From: G963666895 sp963666895
GTDB lineage: Bacteria; Desulfobacterota; Desulfovibrionia; Desulfovibrionales; Desulfovibrionaceae
Length of the DNA stretch: 64,000 nt
Assembly (NCBI GenBank): GCA_963666895.2
Contig: CAXXNS010000005.1
Span: 1 to 64,000 of the forward strand
Reading direction: 5' to 3'
Shown: piece by piece, positions 8,970 to 18,165 of the stretch
How the letters are laid out: the number at the start of each line of letters is the position of its first letter
Numbering within the stretch: position 1 is the stretch's first letter
Notes under the pieces: generated by a model
What the model saw: only the letters and a program-made list of their open reading frames with translations
Told to the model about the DNA's origin: nothing
Database searches by the model: none
Position numbers and translations under genes: made by a program

Positions 8970-10212
8970 GCTCTGGGACAACAGGGGCTCCGTACACGTA
9001 CTGGTGGCCGTGCTGCTGCCCGCGATTCTCGGTGTGGGCGGGCTGGCCCTGGACGTAGGCAACCTCTACCTGGCCCACAACCGCCTCCAGACCGCGGTGG
9101 ACTCCGCGGCCCTGGCCGGGAGCCTGGAGCTTCCCTACGACAAGGATATGGACAAGGGCATCGTCGTGGCCGCCGTGCAAAACATGCTGGCCACCAACGA
9201 CCCCTCCGCCGAGCTGATCTCCGCCGGTCCGGGCACGGAAGTCCGCAGCGTGTGCGTGGCCGCCCGGGCCGAGGTGGACACCATGCTGCTCGGCGTGCTG
9301 GGCATCACTTCCAGCACGGTGGAGGCCGAGGCCTGCGCCGGATTCAACAATCTGGAAGTGGTCTTCGTCATCGACAACTCGGGCTCCATGAAGGGCACAC
9401 CCATCAATAATACCAACCAGGCCTGCATCGACCTGGTGGATCTCATCATCCCCGACGGGGCCACGGGCGCGGACACCAAGGTCGGCCTGGTGCCGTTCAA
9501 GGGCAAGGTGCGCATTCCCGCGGGCGTGGACGGCGTGGCCGCCGGCTGCCGCAACGCGGACGGCTCCCTCAACGAAGGCTTGTACGAGGACTTCATGGAT
9601 GAATACTGGGCCCTGCCGTATTACCAGCGGAGCCAGATCGACCTGGATTCCTGTTCCAGCATCCCCTGGGTACAGGGCCTGACCGACAACAAGTACGACA
9701 TCATCGACGCCGTGTCCGACCAGGACGCCTCGGGCTCCTTTTCGGGCACGCTCATCGGCGAAGGCGTCAAGTGGGGCATGCACGTGCTGACCCCGGGGGC
9801 GCCCTTTACCGAGGGGGCGGATGACGAGGAAATCCGCAAGATCATGATCGTGCTCACCGACGGCGACACCGAAGACGGCAAGTGCGGCGGTCCCTACCAG
9901 ATTTACTACAATCCCAACGGTTACTGGACCAACGCGGTCTACGGTATGGGCGTCACCGACCGTCACTGCGAGGACGGCGGCGGGCTCAACCAGGACGTGC
10001 TGGACGCTGCCGCGGCAGCCAAGGCCGAAGGCATCGAGATCTTCGCCATCCGGTTCGGCAACTCGGACAGCACGGACATCTCCCTGATGAAGACCATCGC
10101 CTCCAGCAAGGACGGCACGGACGACCATTACTACGACGCGCCCTCGGCCGAGGACATCCCCGAAATCTTCAAGAAGATCGGCAGACAGCTCGGCTGGCGG
10201 CTGCTCAATTAG
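8872..10212 (+). CDS. TadG-like protein with von Willebrand factor A domain
   Basis: 446 aa if the ATG at 8872 is used. This overlaps the TadE gene by 98 nt but has GAGG 6 nt upstream; a later TTG or GTG start is possible, since the conserved part begins near RGSVHVLVAVLLPAILGVGG. That segment is the TadG/Flp-associated N-terminal helix, followed by DVGNLYLAHNRLQTAVDSAALAG typical of TadG. A vWA domain starts around residue 160 (FVIDNSGSMKGTP), with the metal-binding DxSxS motif intact. Its role is probably minor pilin or anchor/adhesin of the Tad pilus at the cell envelope. It lies between two TadE-like genes. Confidence 0.85.
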   Translation: MNTSRSTGTTPLWKRLTRILSSSASRQPCRFRKLWDNRGSVHVLVAVLLPAILGVGGLALDVGNLYLAHNRLQTAVDSAALAGSLELPYDKDMDKGIVVAAVQNMLATNDPSAELISAGPGTEVRSVCVAARAEVDTMLLGVLGITSSTVEAEACAGFNNLEVVFVIDNSGSMKGTPINNTNQACIDLVDLIIPDGATGADTKVGLVPFKGKVRIPAGVDGVAAGCRNADGSLNEGLYEDFMDEYWALPYYQRSQIDLDSCSSIPWVQGLTDNKYDIIDAVSDQDASGSFSGTLIGEGVKWGMHVLTPGAPFTEGADDEEIRKIMIVLTDGDTEDGKCGGPYQIYYNPNGYWTNAVYGMGVTDRHCEDGGGLNQDVLDAAAAAKAEGIEIFAIRFGNSDSTDISLMKTIASSKDGTDDHYYDAPSAEDIPEIFKKIGRQLGWRLLN

Positions 10213-10223
10213 GAGGCCAGGAC

Positions 10224-10697
10224 ATGCGTCGCTCCAACAAGCAAAGACAATCCGGCACCGTGGCGGTGGAGTTCGCCTACATTCTGCCCATCGTGTTCGT
10301 GCTGGTCCTCGGCTTCATCGAGTGCGGGAACCTGTTCTACTCCTGGCTGACCACCTACAAGGCGGCCCAGGCCGGGGCGCGGTTCGCGGCCACCGGCCAG
10401 GGTGAGGACGAAGGAACCCGCATGACCCGGATCCAGGAGGAAGTGGCCCGCCACATGGACCGCCTTGAGGGCGGCGCGTCCGAGACGACCATTTCCAGCT
10501 GGCCTCGGGGCATCTACGACGGCGACGGCACCCAGGACGACGCCGGGAATCCCTGCGGCATGGTCGAGGTGACCGTGGCCTACGCCTACCACCCCATCAC
10601 CCCCATCCTGGATACCATTCTTCCGGAGACAATTCTTATCTCGGGCTCGGACCGCAAGGTGAACGAACCCTGGAGCGTGTGCGAAGAATTGCCGTAA
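10224..10697 (+). CDS. TadE-like minor pilin/pseudopilin
   Basis: 157 aa from the ATG at 10224, preceded by AGGAGG 7 nt upstream, 11 nt after tadG. Signature QSGTVAVEFAYILPIVFVLVLGFIECGNLFY: a short basic leader, Glu at position 5 of the hydrophobic helix, then AAQAGARFAATG, the TadE pattern. It is distinct from the TadE-like protein at 8580. Last gene of the minor-pilin operon; a strong terminator follows. Unlike classic layouts, these three genes are divergent from the flp genes and share sigma-54 control with them. Confidence 0.88.
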   Translation: MRRSNKQRQSGTVAVEFAYILPIVFVLVLGFIECGNLFYSWLTTYKAAQAGARFAATGQGEDEGTRMTRIQEEVARHMDRLEGGASETTISSWPRGIYDGDGTQDDAGNPCGMVEVTVAYAYHPITPILDTILPETILISGSDRKVNEPWSVCEELP

Positions 10698-10720
10698 TAG
10701 CCTGCTTGCCGGGTGGACTC

Positions 10721-10764
10721 GGAGCCCCTGCGCATGAGAGCCGCGCAGGGGCTCCGGCATTTTT
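10721..10764 (+). terminator. Intrinsic terminator of the minor-pilin operon
   Basis: GGAGCCCCTGCGC and GCGCAGGGGCTCC form a 13-bp perfect stem with a short loop, followed by GGCATTTTT. It ends just before the convergent argP-like gene. Confidence 0.9.
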
Positions 10765-10774
10765 GCGTCCGGGA

Positions 10775-11677
10775 TCAATCCTCGAGCAGGCTCCGGGCCC
10801 CGAGCAGCAGGGCGTCGGTCAGCCCGGCCAGGGTGGGCGAGTCCAGGTTCCAGCAGTGCCAGTAGAGCCGGGTTCGCATCCGGTGCCCGGGCGCCAGATC
10901 CACCAGTCTTCCGCTGTCCATCAGGGGGCCGCACTGTTGTCTGGGCAGCAGGCCGTAGGCCAGGCCGCGCGCGATCATGTCCACGTACTTTTCCGACGAC
11001 GGCATGTAGGTGATGGGCAGGGTGTCCGGCAGGGCTCCCAGGACCCGCTCCAGCAGCCGGTGCTGCAGGGTGTCCTTGCGGTTGAAGACCAGGAGCGGGG
11101 CCCTGGACGCGGCCTCCATGTCCAGGCCGTGGGGCATCCAGCGGGCCTTGTATTCGGGCGTGCCCGTGAGCAGATAGTCCATGACCCCCAGGTATTCGGC
11201 CGAGCAGCCCTGCATGGGCGCGGGCTCGGTGCTCACGCAGCCCAGGACCTCGCCCTGTCGGAGCAGGTCGTGGGTGGCCTCCTGGTCGTCCACGCGCAGG
11301 TCCAGGAGGATGCGCTCCCGGTCCAGGAACCCGGCCAGGGAGGGCAGGAACCAGGTGGCCAGGCTGTCCGCGTTGACCCCCACGGGCAGGACCGCGAACC
11401 CGGTCCCCTCCATGCGTAATTCGTCCGGGGCCAGCTCGCGCAGCAGATCCTCCTCCAGCAGGCGCACCTGGCGATAGTGCTTGAGCAGGCGGCGTCCGGC
11501 TTCGGTGGGCGCTGGGCGGCCCTTGCGCACCAGGAGCACCTGGCCCAGCCGCTCCTCCAGCTGGCGCACGCGCTGGGACACGGCCGATTGGGTCAGGTGC
11601 AGGATCTGGGCGGCCCGCTCGAACCCGCCCTGGTCCGTCACCGCGGCCAGGGCCTCCAGGAGTTTGTAGTCCAGCAT
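10775..11677 (-). CDS. argP: LysR-type regulator, ArgP/IciA family
   Basis: 300 aa. The N-terminal winged HTH (LDYKLLEALAAVTDQGGFE, then AAQILHLTQSAVSQRVRQLE) matches ArgP, the regulator that senses lysine/arginine and activates the exporter gene argO. The C-terminal periplasmic-binding-like effector domain is full length. It is transcribed divergently from an ArgO/LysE-family exporter with 90 bp between starts, the canonical argP-argO arrangement. Autoregulation from the shared intergenic region is likely, where a 9-bp inverted repeat sits. Confidence 0.85.
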   Translation of the reverse strand: MLDYKLLEALAAVTDQGGFERAAQILHLTQSAVSQRVRQLEERLGQVLLVRKGRPAPTEAGRRLLKHYRQVRLLEEDLLRELAPDELRMEGTGFAVLPVGVNADSLATWFLPSLAGFLDRERILLDLRVDDQEATHDLLRQGEVLGCVSTEPAPMQGCSAEYLGVMDYLLTGTPEYKARWMPHGLDMEAASRAPLLVFNRKDTLQHRLLERVLGALPDTLPITYMPSSEKYVDMIARGLAYGLLPRQQCGPLMDSGRLVDLAPGHRMRTRLYWHCWNLDSPTLAGLTDALLLGARSLLED

Positions 11678-11691
11678 GGCTGGACATTAGC

Positions 11692-11723
11692 AAAATTAAT
11701 CGAATTATAAAACTATTAATTTT
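11692..11723. promoter_or_regulatory. Inverted repeat in the argP-argO intergenic region
   Basis: AAAATTAAT (11692-11700) and ATTAATTTT (11715-11723) are perfect inverted arms separated by 14 nt of AT-rich DNA, in otherwise GC-rich surroundings. This fits a LysR-type operator placed between divergent genes; binding is inferred. Confidence 0.55.
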
Positions 11724-11767
11724 ACTTCCGCACCGGTTTGCCTATGCTTCCCGAAAAGGAGGCGGTG

Positions 11768-12382
11768 GTGATCGGTCCGTTGGCGCAGGGATTCGGCATG
11801 GGCATGGGGCTCATCGTGGCCATTGGCGCGCAGAACGCCTTTGTGCTCAGCCGGGGCGTGCGCCGCGAGCACCACGTGGCCGTGGCCACGGTCTGCTTCC
11901 TGTGCGACGCCCTGCTGATCTCGGCCGGGGTGCTGGGCGTGGGCACGGCCCTGGCCGCTTCGTCCTGGGCCAACGTGGCGGCCGCGTTCGGCGGGGCGGC
12001 CTTTTTGTTCTGGTACGGGCTGCGCTCCCTGCGCCAGGCCTTTTCCGGGTCCGCGCTGGAAGCCCGGGGCCGGGCTCCGGCCACCCTGGCCGCCACGTTG
12101 GCCGCCACCCTGGCCGTGACCCTGCTCAATCCCCACGTGTACATCGACACCGTGCTGCTCCTGGGCGGGGTGAGTTCGCACCTGGAGCGTTCCCAGCGCC
12201 TGGCCTTCGGCCTGGGCGCGGTCCTGGCCTCGTTCGTATGGTTCTACGGCCTGGGCCTGGGCGGGCGCATGCTGGCCCCGCTGTTCAGGCGTCCGGCCAC
12301 CTGGGCCGTGCTGGACAGCGCGGTGGGCCTGATCATGTGGGCCATCGCCTTTTCCCTGGTGCGCCAGGGGCTCGCGTCTTGA
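11768..12382 (+). CDS. argO: LysE/ArgO-family basic amino acid exporter
   Basis: 204 aa from the GTG at 11768, chosen because AGGAGG lies 5 nt upstream; the TTG at 11738 would also be in frame. Hydrophobic throughout, with about six membrane helices. The N-terminal GMGLIVAIGAQNAFVLSRG is the LysE/ArgO signature. It exports arginine and/or lysine (or toxic analogues) from the cytoplasm. It is paired with the ArgP-type regulator encoded divergently. Length is close to E. coli ArgO (about 211 aa). Confidence 0.88.
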   Translation: MIGPLAQGFGMGMGLIVAIGAQNAFVLSRGVRREHHVAVATVCFLCDALLISAGVLGVGTALAASSWANVAAAFGGAAFLFWYGLRSLRQAFSGSALEARGRAPATLAATLAATLAVTLLNPHVYIDTVLLLGGVSSHLERSQRLAFGLGAVLASFVWFYGLGLGGRMLAPLFRRPATWAVLDSAVGLIMWAIAFSLVRQGLAS

Positions 12383-12647
12383 CGCGGGCGGCTCGGCCTG
12401 TCATGAAAGCCCAGACGCATTGAACCATCGGGATAAACATGATTTACCGGACTTCCCCTCCCCCTCCCCGCTCCTAGGGGAGCGGACCGCCCCGGCCCCT
12501 GGCCGAGCCTGAACCAGCCGTAACCCGGCCGGTTTTGTTTCGTTCGTTTTTCCCCATCCATCCTGTCGCAGTCACGCGGGAGCGATCCCGCTTCGGCAAC
12601 GCGCGGCCGCCTGCGGCTGTCGCCCAACCCTGACAGGGGATTTCATC
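12383..12647. other. Intergenic, no gene seen
   Basis: 265 bp between the exporter and the MFS gene. A short GC hairpin (CGCTCC/GGAGCG around 12469-12483, no U-tract) may be a weak terminator. No promoter consensus is clear. Confidence 0.4.
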
Positions 12648-13781
12648 ATGCATCGCCATATCGCACTGGCCGGGCTGTGCCTGGCCGTGTTTCTCGTCAT
12701 GACCGGCATGGGCATGGCCGTGGTCGCTTTGCCCGAACGGTACTTGCGGCTTTCCGGAACCATGGGGGCGTCCGGCTGGCTGGCTTCCTCCTTCGCCCTC
12801 TCCTACATGGCCCTCCAGTATCCGGCCGGACGCTGGGCCGACCGCTGCGGATACCGGCCCGTCCTGGTCTTGGGCTGCCTGCTTGTGGCCCTGGCCGGGC
12901 TGGTGTTCTTCCTGGCGGCCAGCCCCCTGGTCCTGTTCCTGGGCCGGTTCGTCCAGGGAGCCGGGGAGGCCCCGCTGTGGGCGGCCGCGCCCGCCCTGCT
13001 GGGACGCCTGTACCCGGCCCGGCGCGGCTGGGCCATGGGGCTGTACAACGCGGCCTTCCACGTCGGCCTGATGACCGGTCCGGTGCTCGGGGCCTGGTTC
13101 ATGCCCGAATCCGGCCAGGCCTCGTTCCTGGCCTTTTCGCTCATGAGCCTGGCGGCCGGAGGGGTGGTCCTGTTCTGTTTGCGCGGGACATACGCGGGTT
13201 CGGGACCGGCAACAAAGCGGAGCGTGGCGTCCTGCCAACGCGCCGTATCCTTCCGCAGGCTCTGGCCGCTGCTCTGCGGGGTGCCGCTGTTCGGCGCGGC
13301 CTACGGGCTGCTGGTCAGCTGCCTGCCCGTGCACCTGGCCTTGGAGGCCGGGTTTTCCCAGGCGCGGCTGGGCCTGTTCTTCCTGTGCGGATACGGAGGG
13401 ATCGCCCTGGCCCAGATGGCGGCCGGTCCGTTCTCGGACCGTTACGGCCGGGCGCGCTTCATGGCCGGGGGGCTGGGGGCCATGGCCCTGGGCCTGGCCT
13501 GGTTCGTGTTCACCGCCACGAACCATCTGGCCGCGGCGGCCGTGCTGGGCGTTGGCCTGGGCGGGTTCGCCGTGGCCTCCATGGCCCTGGTCAACGCGGC
13601 CTGCCCGGACAACAAGGAGGGCGCGGCCTCGGGCCTGTACTATCTGGCCTGGGGCACGGGCTACTTTGCCGGGCCGCAGCTGGCCAACGTGGCCGGGCTG
13701 GTGCACGGGGCCGTGGCGTTGAGTCTGGCCTGCCTGGTTGCGGCCGGGCTCACGGCCTGGCGGTTCCGGACCAGGGAATGA
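12648..13781 (+). CDS. MFS transporter
   Basis: 377 aa, about 11-12 hydrophobic segments across two homologous halves. ATG at 12648 preceded by AGGGGAT. The loop after helix 2 (GRWADRCGYRP) is the MFS motif A, repeated in the second half as GPFSDRYGRARF. Small for MFS, similar in style to drug/sugar efflux members such as the YcaD/arabinose-efflux type. The substrate is unknown. It stands alone, convergent with the vWA gene. Confidence 0.85.
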   Translation: MHRHIALAGLCLAVFLVMTGMGMAVVALPERYLRLSGTMGASGWLASSFALSYMALQYPAGRWADRCGYRPVLVLGCLLVALAGLVFFLAASPLVLFLGRFVQGAGEAPLWAAAPALLGRLYPARRGWAMGLYNAAFHVGLMTGPVLGAWFMPESGQASFLAFSLMSLAAGGVVLFCLRGTYAGSGPATKRSVASCQRAVSFRRLWPLLCGVPLFGAAYGLLVSCLPVHLALEAGFSQARLGLFFLCGYGGIALAQMAAGPFSDRYGRARFMAGGLGAMALGLAWFVFTATNHLAAAAVLGVGLGGFAVASMALVNAACPDNKEGAASGLYYLAWGTGYFAGPQLANVAGLVHGAVALSLACLVAAGLTAWRFRTRE

Positions 13782-13800
13782 CGCCGGAGACTCGGGTCTA

Positions 13801-15240
13801 GTTGCCGGGTTGGACCACGATGCTCTGCTTCGTGGTCTGCCCGGCCGTAACGGCCACGTCGGCCACGTCCGGCACGTCCATGGGCACGTACTGGTCGCCC
13901 TGCTTCACCGAGTCCAGCTCCAGGGTGTAGAGCCCGGGCGAGACCCGGAACACGGCCGGTTGGCCCGGGGCGCACTTCTCGAACCAGAACATGCTCTTGG
14001 TCTCGTTGTTCAGGATGTGGATCTCGGCCGGGACCTCCTGGCCGTTCATGACCACGTTGACCTCGAGCAGGCCGGACTCGAAGGCCATGGCCATGTCCTG
14101 CTCCCGGCCCGGGGCCACCTGGACCCCTTCCAGCAGCCGCTTGGGCTCGTCCTTGGTCTTGCGGTGCGTGACCGTGATGTCGTAGGCCCCGGCGGGCAGG
14201 ACCAGCTTGGCCACGTGCGCCGTGTTGTCGCTGAACACGGACAGGACCCGGTCACCGCCGCCGGCCTTGTAGACCTCGATGAAGCACTCGAAGGGTTGGC
14301 CGTCCAGGGTGGTGGCCATGTGGATGACACCGGAGCTGAAGTCCACGGTCTGTTCCAGCGGCTGCCCGCCCTCCATGGTGATGTCCAGGGTCTGGGAAGG
14401 CTTGTCCGCGGCCTTGTCGTCCGTGACCGTCATCTCGTAGTCGCCCGGGGACAGGTACTTGGTCAGGCCCAGCTTTTCGTAGGACCACTCGCTGACCACC
14501 ACGTCCCCGGTTTCCTTGTTCCTGATCTCCACGTGTGCCGGGATGTCCTTGCCGTTGCGCGTCACCAGGACGTGGAGCTTGGCCGCGGCCAGGGACTCCT
14601 TCTTGGAGGTCTGGACCACGGCCTGGCGGAACTGGTCCGCGTTTTTGGCCGAGTAGTAGGTGCCGCCGCCCTCCCGGGCCATGCACTCCAGCTGGCCGCG
14701 CTCGGCGTCCGTGACGTCGAAGCCGATGACGTCCATGACGAAGTTGATGCCCGAGGCCCTGAGCTCGCGGACCAGGGCGCAGGGGTCGCCCGCGCAGGTC
14801 TCCTTGCCGTCGCTGACCAGCAGGATGGTGGTCTCGCCCTCCACCCCGCGCAAGCCCTCGGCGGTCATGCGCACGGACTCGGTGATGGGGGTCTTGCCCT
14901 TGGGCTTGATGGCCTTGACCGCCTTGGTCAGCCCCTCCCTGTTCAGCGGGCCCAGGGGAACCAGCACTTCCACGTCCGCGCAGTCGCCTTCGCTGCGGTG
15001 GCCGTAGGCCACCAGCCCGGCCTGCACGTCGTCGGGCAGGTTGGCGATGAGTTCGGCCAGGGTCTCCTGGGCGATTTCGATCTTGGTGCGGCCGTCCACT
15101 TGGCCCCACATGCTGCCGGAGCCGTCCAGGATGCAGACGATGTTGCCGCGCACGGGAGCGGAATCCTGGGCCTGGGCGGCCAGGGCCAGGAGCAGGAGCA
15201 GGAGCAGGGACAGGAACAGAATCGGGCGCAGGGTCTTCAT
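13801..15240 (-). CDS. Exported von Willebrand A domain protein with carboxypeptidase-regulatory-like repeats
   Basis: 480 aa. Sec-type signal peptide (basic start, a leucine run at residues 8-20, AQA cleavage site near residue 25). The vWA domain follows at once (ILDGSGSMWGQ) with an intact MIDAS DxSxS (Asp39, Ser41, Ser43), extending to about residue 210. The C-terminal ~260 residues hold three beta-rich repeats with PGDYEMTV, PAGAYDITVTH and SPGLYTLEL, resembling CarboxypepD-regulatory/transthyretin-like domains. Probably a periplasmic or outer-membrane protein that binds ligands in a metal-dependent manner. Divergent from the DUF3124 gene. Confidence 0.8.
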
Positions 15241-15435
15241 GGCGTACCTCGCAGGGGGTCCGAAATTTTTCGAAATATAGCAAATTCAGGGGCGGATGCT
15301 AAGAGGTTTCTTAAGCTTGTCACGCCACGTTCACCTTTCGGCAGGACCATTCCGAAATCCATTGTCAGCCACATGGCTGGATGCTACCCAGAACAAAGGG
15401 GCACCCTCCCGGATTCAAGCAAAGGAGACCGATCC

Positions 15436-15909
15436 ATGCGTATTTTCGCCGCAGCCCTTCTCGCGGCCGTGCTGTTCACCGGGCCGCTGGCCCTGGGACA
15501 GGCCCACGCGGACGGGCCGGAGCTGTCCAGCGGACAGACGGTCTACGTCCCGGCCTACGCCCACATCTACCACGGCAGCCAGAAGAAGCCATTTTACCTG
15601 ACCATCACCCTGAGCGTGCGCAACACCGATCCCCGCGGCTCCCTGACCGTCACGGTCATCGACTACTACGACACCAAGGGCAAATTGCTTACGCGCCACC
15701 TGGACGAGCCCGTGGTCATCGGTCCCCTGGGCACCCTGGAGGTGGTGGTGGAGGAAAAGGGCGATGACGGAGGTTCGGGCGACAACTTCCTGGTCCGCTG
15801 GCGGGCCGGCCAGCCCATCAACCCGCCCCTGGTGGAGGCGGTCATGATCGGCACGGCCTCGGCCCAAGGCATCTCCTTCACCTCGCGCGGCGTGGTCACC
15901 CGGGAATAG
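15436..15909 (+). CDS. DUF3124 exported protein
   Basis: 157 aa from the ATG at 15436 with AAAGGAG upstream. Signal peptide of about 26 aa (cleavage near AHA). The mature part has VYVPAYAHIYHG and FYLTITLSVRNTD, features of the DUF3124 family, small periplasmic beta-rich proteins of unknown function. It ends 2 nt before the Kef-type antiporter frame, so the two are probably co-transcribed; this suggests, without proving, a link to ion or envelope homeostasis. Confidence 0.75.
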   Translation: MRIFAAALLAAVLFTGPLALGQAHADGPELSSGQTVYVPAYAHIYHGSQKKPFYLTITLSVRNTDPRGSLTVTVIDYYDTKGKLLTRHLDEPVVIGPLGTLEVVVEEKGDDGGSGDNFLVRWRAGQPINPPLVEAVMIGTASAQGISFTSRGVVTRE

Positions 15910-15910
15910 C

Positions 15911-17920
15911 TTGGGCATCGCGGCGGACATCGTCATCATCGTGGTGGCCGCCCTGCTGGGCGGACTGCTGGCCCGTCTGGCCGGGCAGCCCCTGCTGCTG
16001 GGCTACATCCTGGCCGGGATCCTGGTCGGTCCGTACACCGGCGGGGTCACGGTCTCGGGCACCCACGAGATCGAGCTGCTGGCCGAGATCGGCGTGGCCC
16101 TGCTTTTGTTCGCCCTGGGCCTGGAGTTCTCCCTGCGCGATCTCAAGCCCGTGCGGGCCGTGGCCCTCATCGGCACGCCCATCCAGATACTCCTGACCGG
16201 GCTCTACGGCTGGGGCCTGGGCCTGGCCTTCGGCTGGAGCCACGAGACCGCCATGTGGCTGGGCGGGTTCATTTCCCTGTCCTCGACCATGGTCGTGCTC
16301 AAGACCCTGGAGTCCCAGGGCTGGATGGGCACCCTGTCCAGCCGGGTCATGGTCGGCATGCTCCTGGTCCAGGACCTGGCCGTGGTGCCGCTCATGATCC
16401 TGCTGCCCAAGCTGGGCGACCTCCAGGCCGGGCTGCCCGACCTGGGCCTGGCCCTGGCCAAGGCGGCCGCGTTCCTGGCCCTCATGTTCCTGGCCGGGAC
16501 CCGCCTGCTGCCGCGCATCCTGCGTTGGGTGGCCGAGAACAACTCCCGCGAACTCTTCCTGCTGACCATCTGCGCCCTGGGCCTGGGCATCGGCTACGGC
16601 ACCTACCTGTTCGGCCTGTCCTTCGCCTTCGGGGCGTTCGTGGCCGGCATGCTGCTGTCCGAGTCGGACTACGGCCACCAGGCCCTGTCCAGCATTTTGT
16701 CCCTGCGCGACCTGTTTTCCCTGCTCTTCTTCGCCTCGGTGGGCATGCTCCTGGACCCGTCCTTTCTCTGGGCCCACCTGGGCGAGATCCTGCTCATGGT
16801 CTGCTTGGTCATGCTGGGCAAGGGGGTGCTCTTCGCCGGTCTGGGAGCCCTGTTCCGCTACCGCAACGTGGTTCCGTTGGCCCTGGGTCTGGGCATGTCC
16901 CAGGTGGGCGAGCTTTCCTTTCTTCTGGCCCGCACCGGCGTGGCCTCGGGCTCCCTGGGCCCGGAGGAGTACTCCCGGCTGCTGCCCATCGCCATCCTGA
17001 CCATGGTCTTGACTCCGCCCCTGTCCCGCTTGACCGGGCCGCTCTACCGGCTGCGGCGCAGGTTCTTCAAGCCCGCGCCCTTCCAGGCCGTGAACCTGCC
17101 CCGGGAGGGGCTGTCCGACCACGTGGTCGTGGTGGGCGGCGGCCGCATCGGCGGCTTCCTGGCCCACTACCTGGAGCGCATGGGCTACGGCTGCGTGGTG
17201 GTGGAGGCCATGTACACGCGGGTCATGGCCCTCAAGGAGCAGGGACTGGCCGCCATCTGGGGCGACGGCACCCAGCACGTGGTCCTGGAGGCGGCCCAGG
17301 TGCCTCAGGCCCGGCTGGCCCTGGTCACGGCCCCGGGCTACGCGGCGGCCGCCTCCACCCTGGACGAGCTCAAGCGGCTCAACCCGGACATGCCCGTGGT
17401 GGTCCGGGCCGCGGGCGTGGAGCAGATGCGCGAGCTGTATGCGCGCGGGGCCGACGAGGTGGTCCAGCCGGAGCAGGAAGCGGGCATCGAGTTCGCCCGC
17501 TACGCCCTGTCCCGCATGGGGTTGCCCCTGGCCTCGATACAACGTTTCGCGGACGCGGCCCGGCGGGAGATGGACGAATCCCTGGCCGGGCGCCCGGTGG
17601 ACAAGCCCCGGGCCTGGTCCCTGGCCCCGGTCAGCCGCCTTCTGGACCTGCACTGGGAGCAAATCCCCCAGGACAGCCCCCTGGTGGGGCAGAGCATCGT
17701 GGCGGCCAACATTCGCAAGGCCACCGGGGCCTCGGTGGTCGGCCTGGTCGGAGAGCAGGGCTTTGTGCCCAACCCGGACATCCACGCCCCCCTGGCGGCC
17801 GGGCAGGTCTTGGCCCTGCTGGCCGGATCGGCCGAACTCAAGCAATTCCGCGAGCGCTTCCGGACCGTGTGCGAGGCCGACCTGGGCGGCGCCTGCCCCC
17901 TGGACACGGCCGAATCCTGA
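15911..17920 (+). CDS. Kef-type monovalent cation:proton antiporter (CPA2) with TrkA domains
   Basis: 669 aa using the TTG at 15911; the membrane domain begins within a few residues and no better start is seen. Residues ~1-380: Na+/H+ exchanger domain with about 12 helices. Residues ~395-510: TrkA-N Rossmann domain (DHVVVVGGGRIGGFLAHYLE) binding NAD(H) or similar. Residues ~580-660: TrkA-C. The architecture is that of KefB/YbaL-like potassium/proton antiporters in the inner membrane. It follows the DUF3124 gene almost without a gap. Confidence 0.9.
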   Translation: MGIAADIVIIVVAALLGGLLARLAGQPLLLGYILAGILVGPYTGGVTVSGTHEIELLAEIGVALLLFALGLEFSLRDLKPVRAVALIGTPIQILLTGLYGWGLGLAFGWSHETAMWLGGFISLSSTMVVLKTLESQGWMGTLSSRVMVGMLLVQDLAVVPLMILLPKLGDLQAGLPDLGLALAKAAAFLALMFLAGTRLLPRILRWVAENNSRELFLLTICALGLGIGYGTYLFGLSFAFGAFVAGMLLSESDYGHQALSSILSLRDLFSLLFFASVGMLLDPSFLWAHLGEILLMVCLVMLGKGVLFAGLGALFRYRNVVPLALGLGMSQVGELSFLLARTGVASGSLGPEEYSRLLPIAILTMVLTPPLSRLTGPLYRLRRRFFKPAPFQAVNLPREGLSDHVVVVGGGRIGGFLAHYLERMGYGCVVVEAMYTRVMALKEQGLAAIWGDGTQHVVLEAAQVPQARLALVTAPGYAAAASTLDELKRLNPDMPVVVRAAGVEQMRELYARGADEVVQPEQEAGIEFARYALSRMGLPLASIQRFADAARREMDESLAGRPVDKPRAWSLAPVSRLLDLHWEQIPQDSPLVGQSIVAANIRKATGASVVGLVGEQGFVPNPDIHAPLAAGQVLALLAGSAELKQFRERFRTVCEADLGGACPLDTAES

Positions 17921-17940
17921 GCCCGGCAACCTGACTCAAC

Positions 17941-17976
17941 GGCGTCCCCAAGGGGATTCGAGCCCTTGTTCCCGGC
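17941..17976 (-). repeat. tRNA-Glu 3'-end fragment (candidate attachment-site remnant)
   Basis: These 36 bp match the 3' end (T-arm and acceptor stem) of the intact tRNA-Glu at 27975-28010 in 31 of 36 positions, the first 18 bp being identical and in the same orientation. No tRNA 5' half is present here. A displaced copy of a tRNA 3' end on the far side of foreign DNA is what site-specific integration into a tRNA leaves behind. Confidence 0.65.
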
Positions 17977-18165
17977 ACAACCCCGGTAGCGGATCAGCAA
18001 GAAAACGATTCATCCCGTTTGGTCTCCACATGCAGGGAGGCGAAAACGTGGGAACTATGCCCGAACGGGCAGGAGACAAGGAAAAGGAACCCGCTGGTTG
18101 CCCTTTTTCCGGCATACTGTATTGTAATGGTCGGAATTGCGCGCAAACGAACCGGAGGGCGACAT

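Noticed and set aside
15896..17929. 677-aa open frame on the minus strand
   Set aside because: It lies exactly opposite the Kef-type antiporter, is rich in Gly/Gln/His/Arg and has no domain; typical GC-rich antisense shadow.
17941..18016. A second complete tRNA gene
   Set aside because: Only the T-arm and acceptor 3' side are present; there is no D-arm or anticodon stem.
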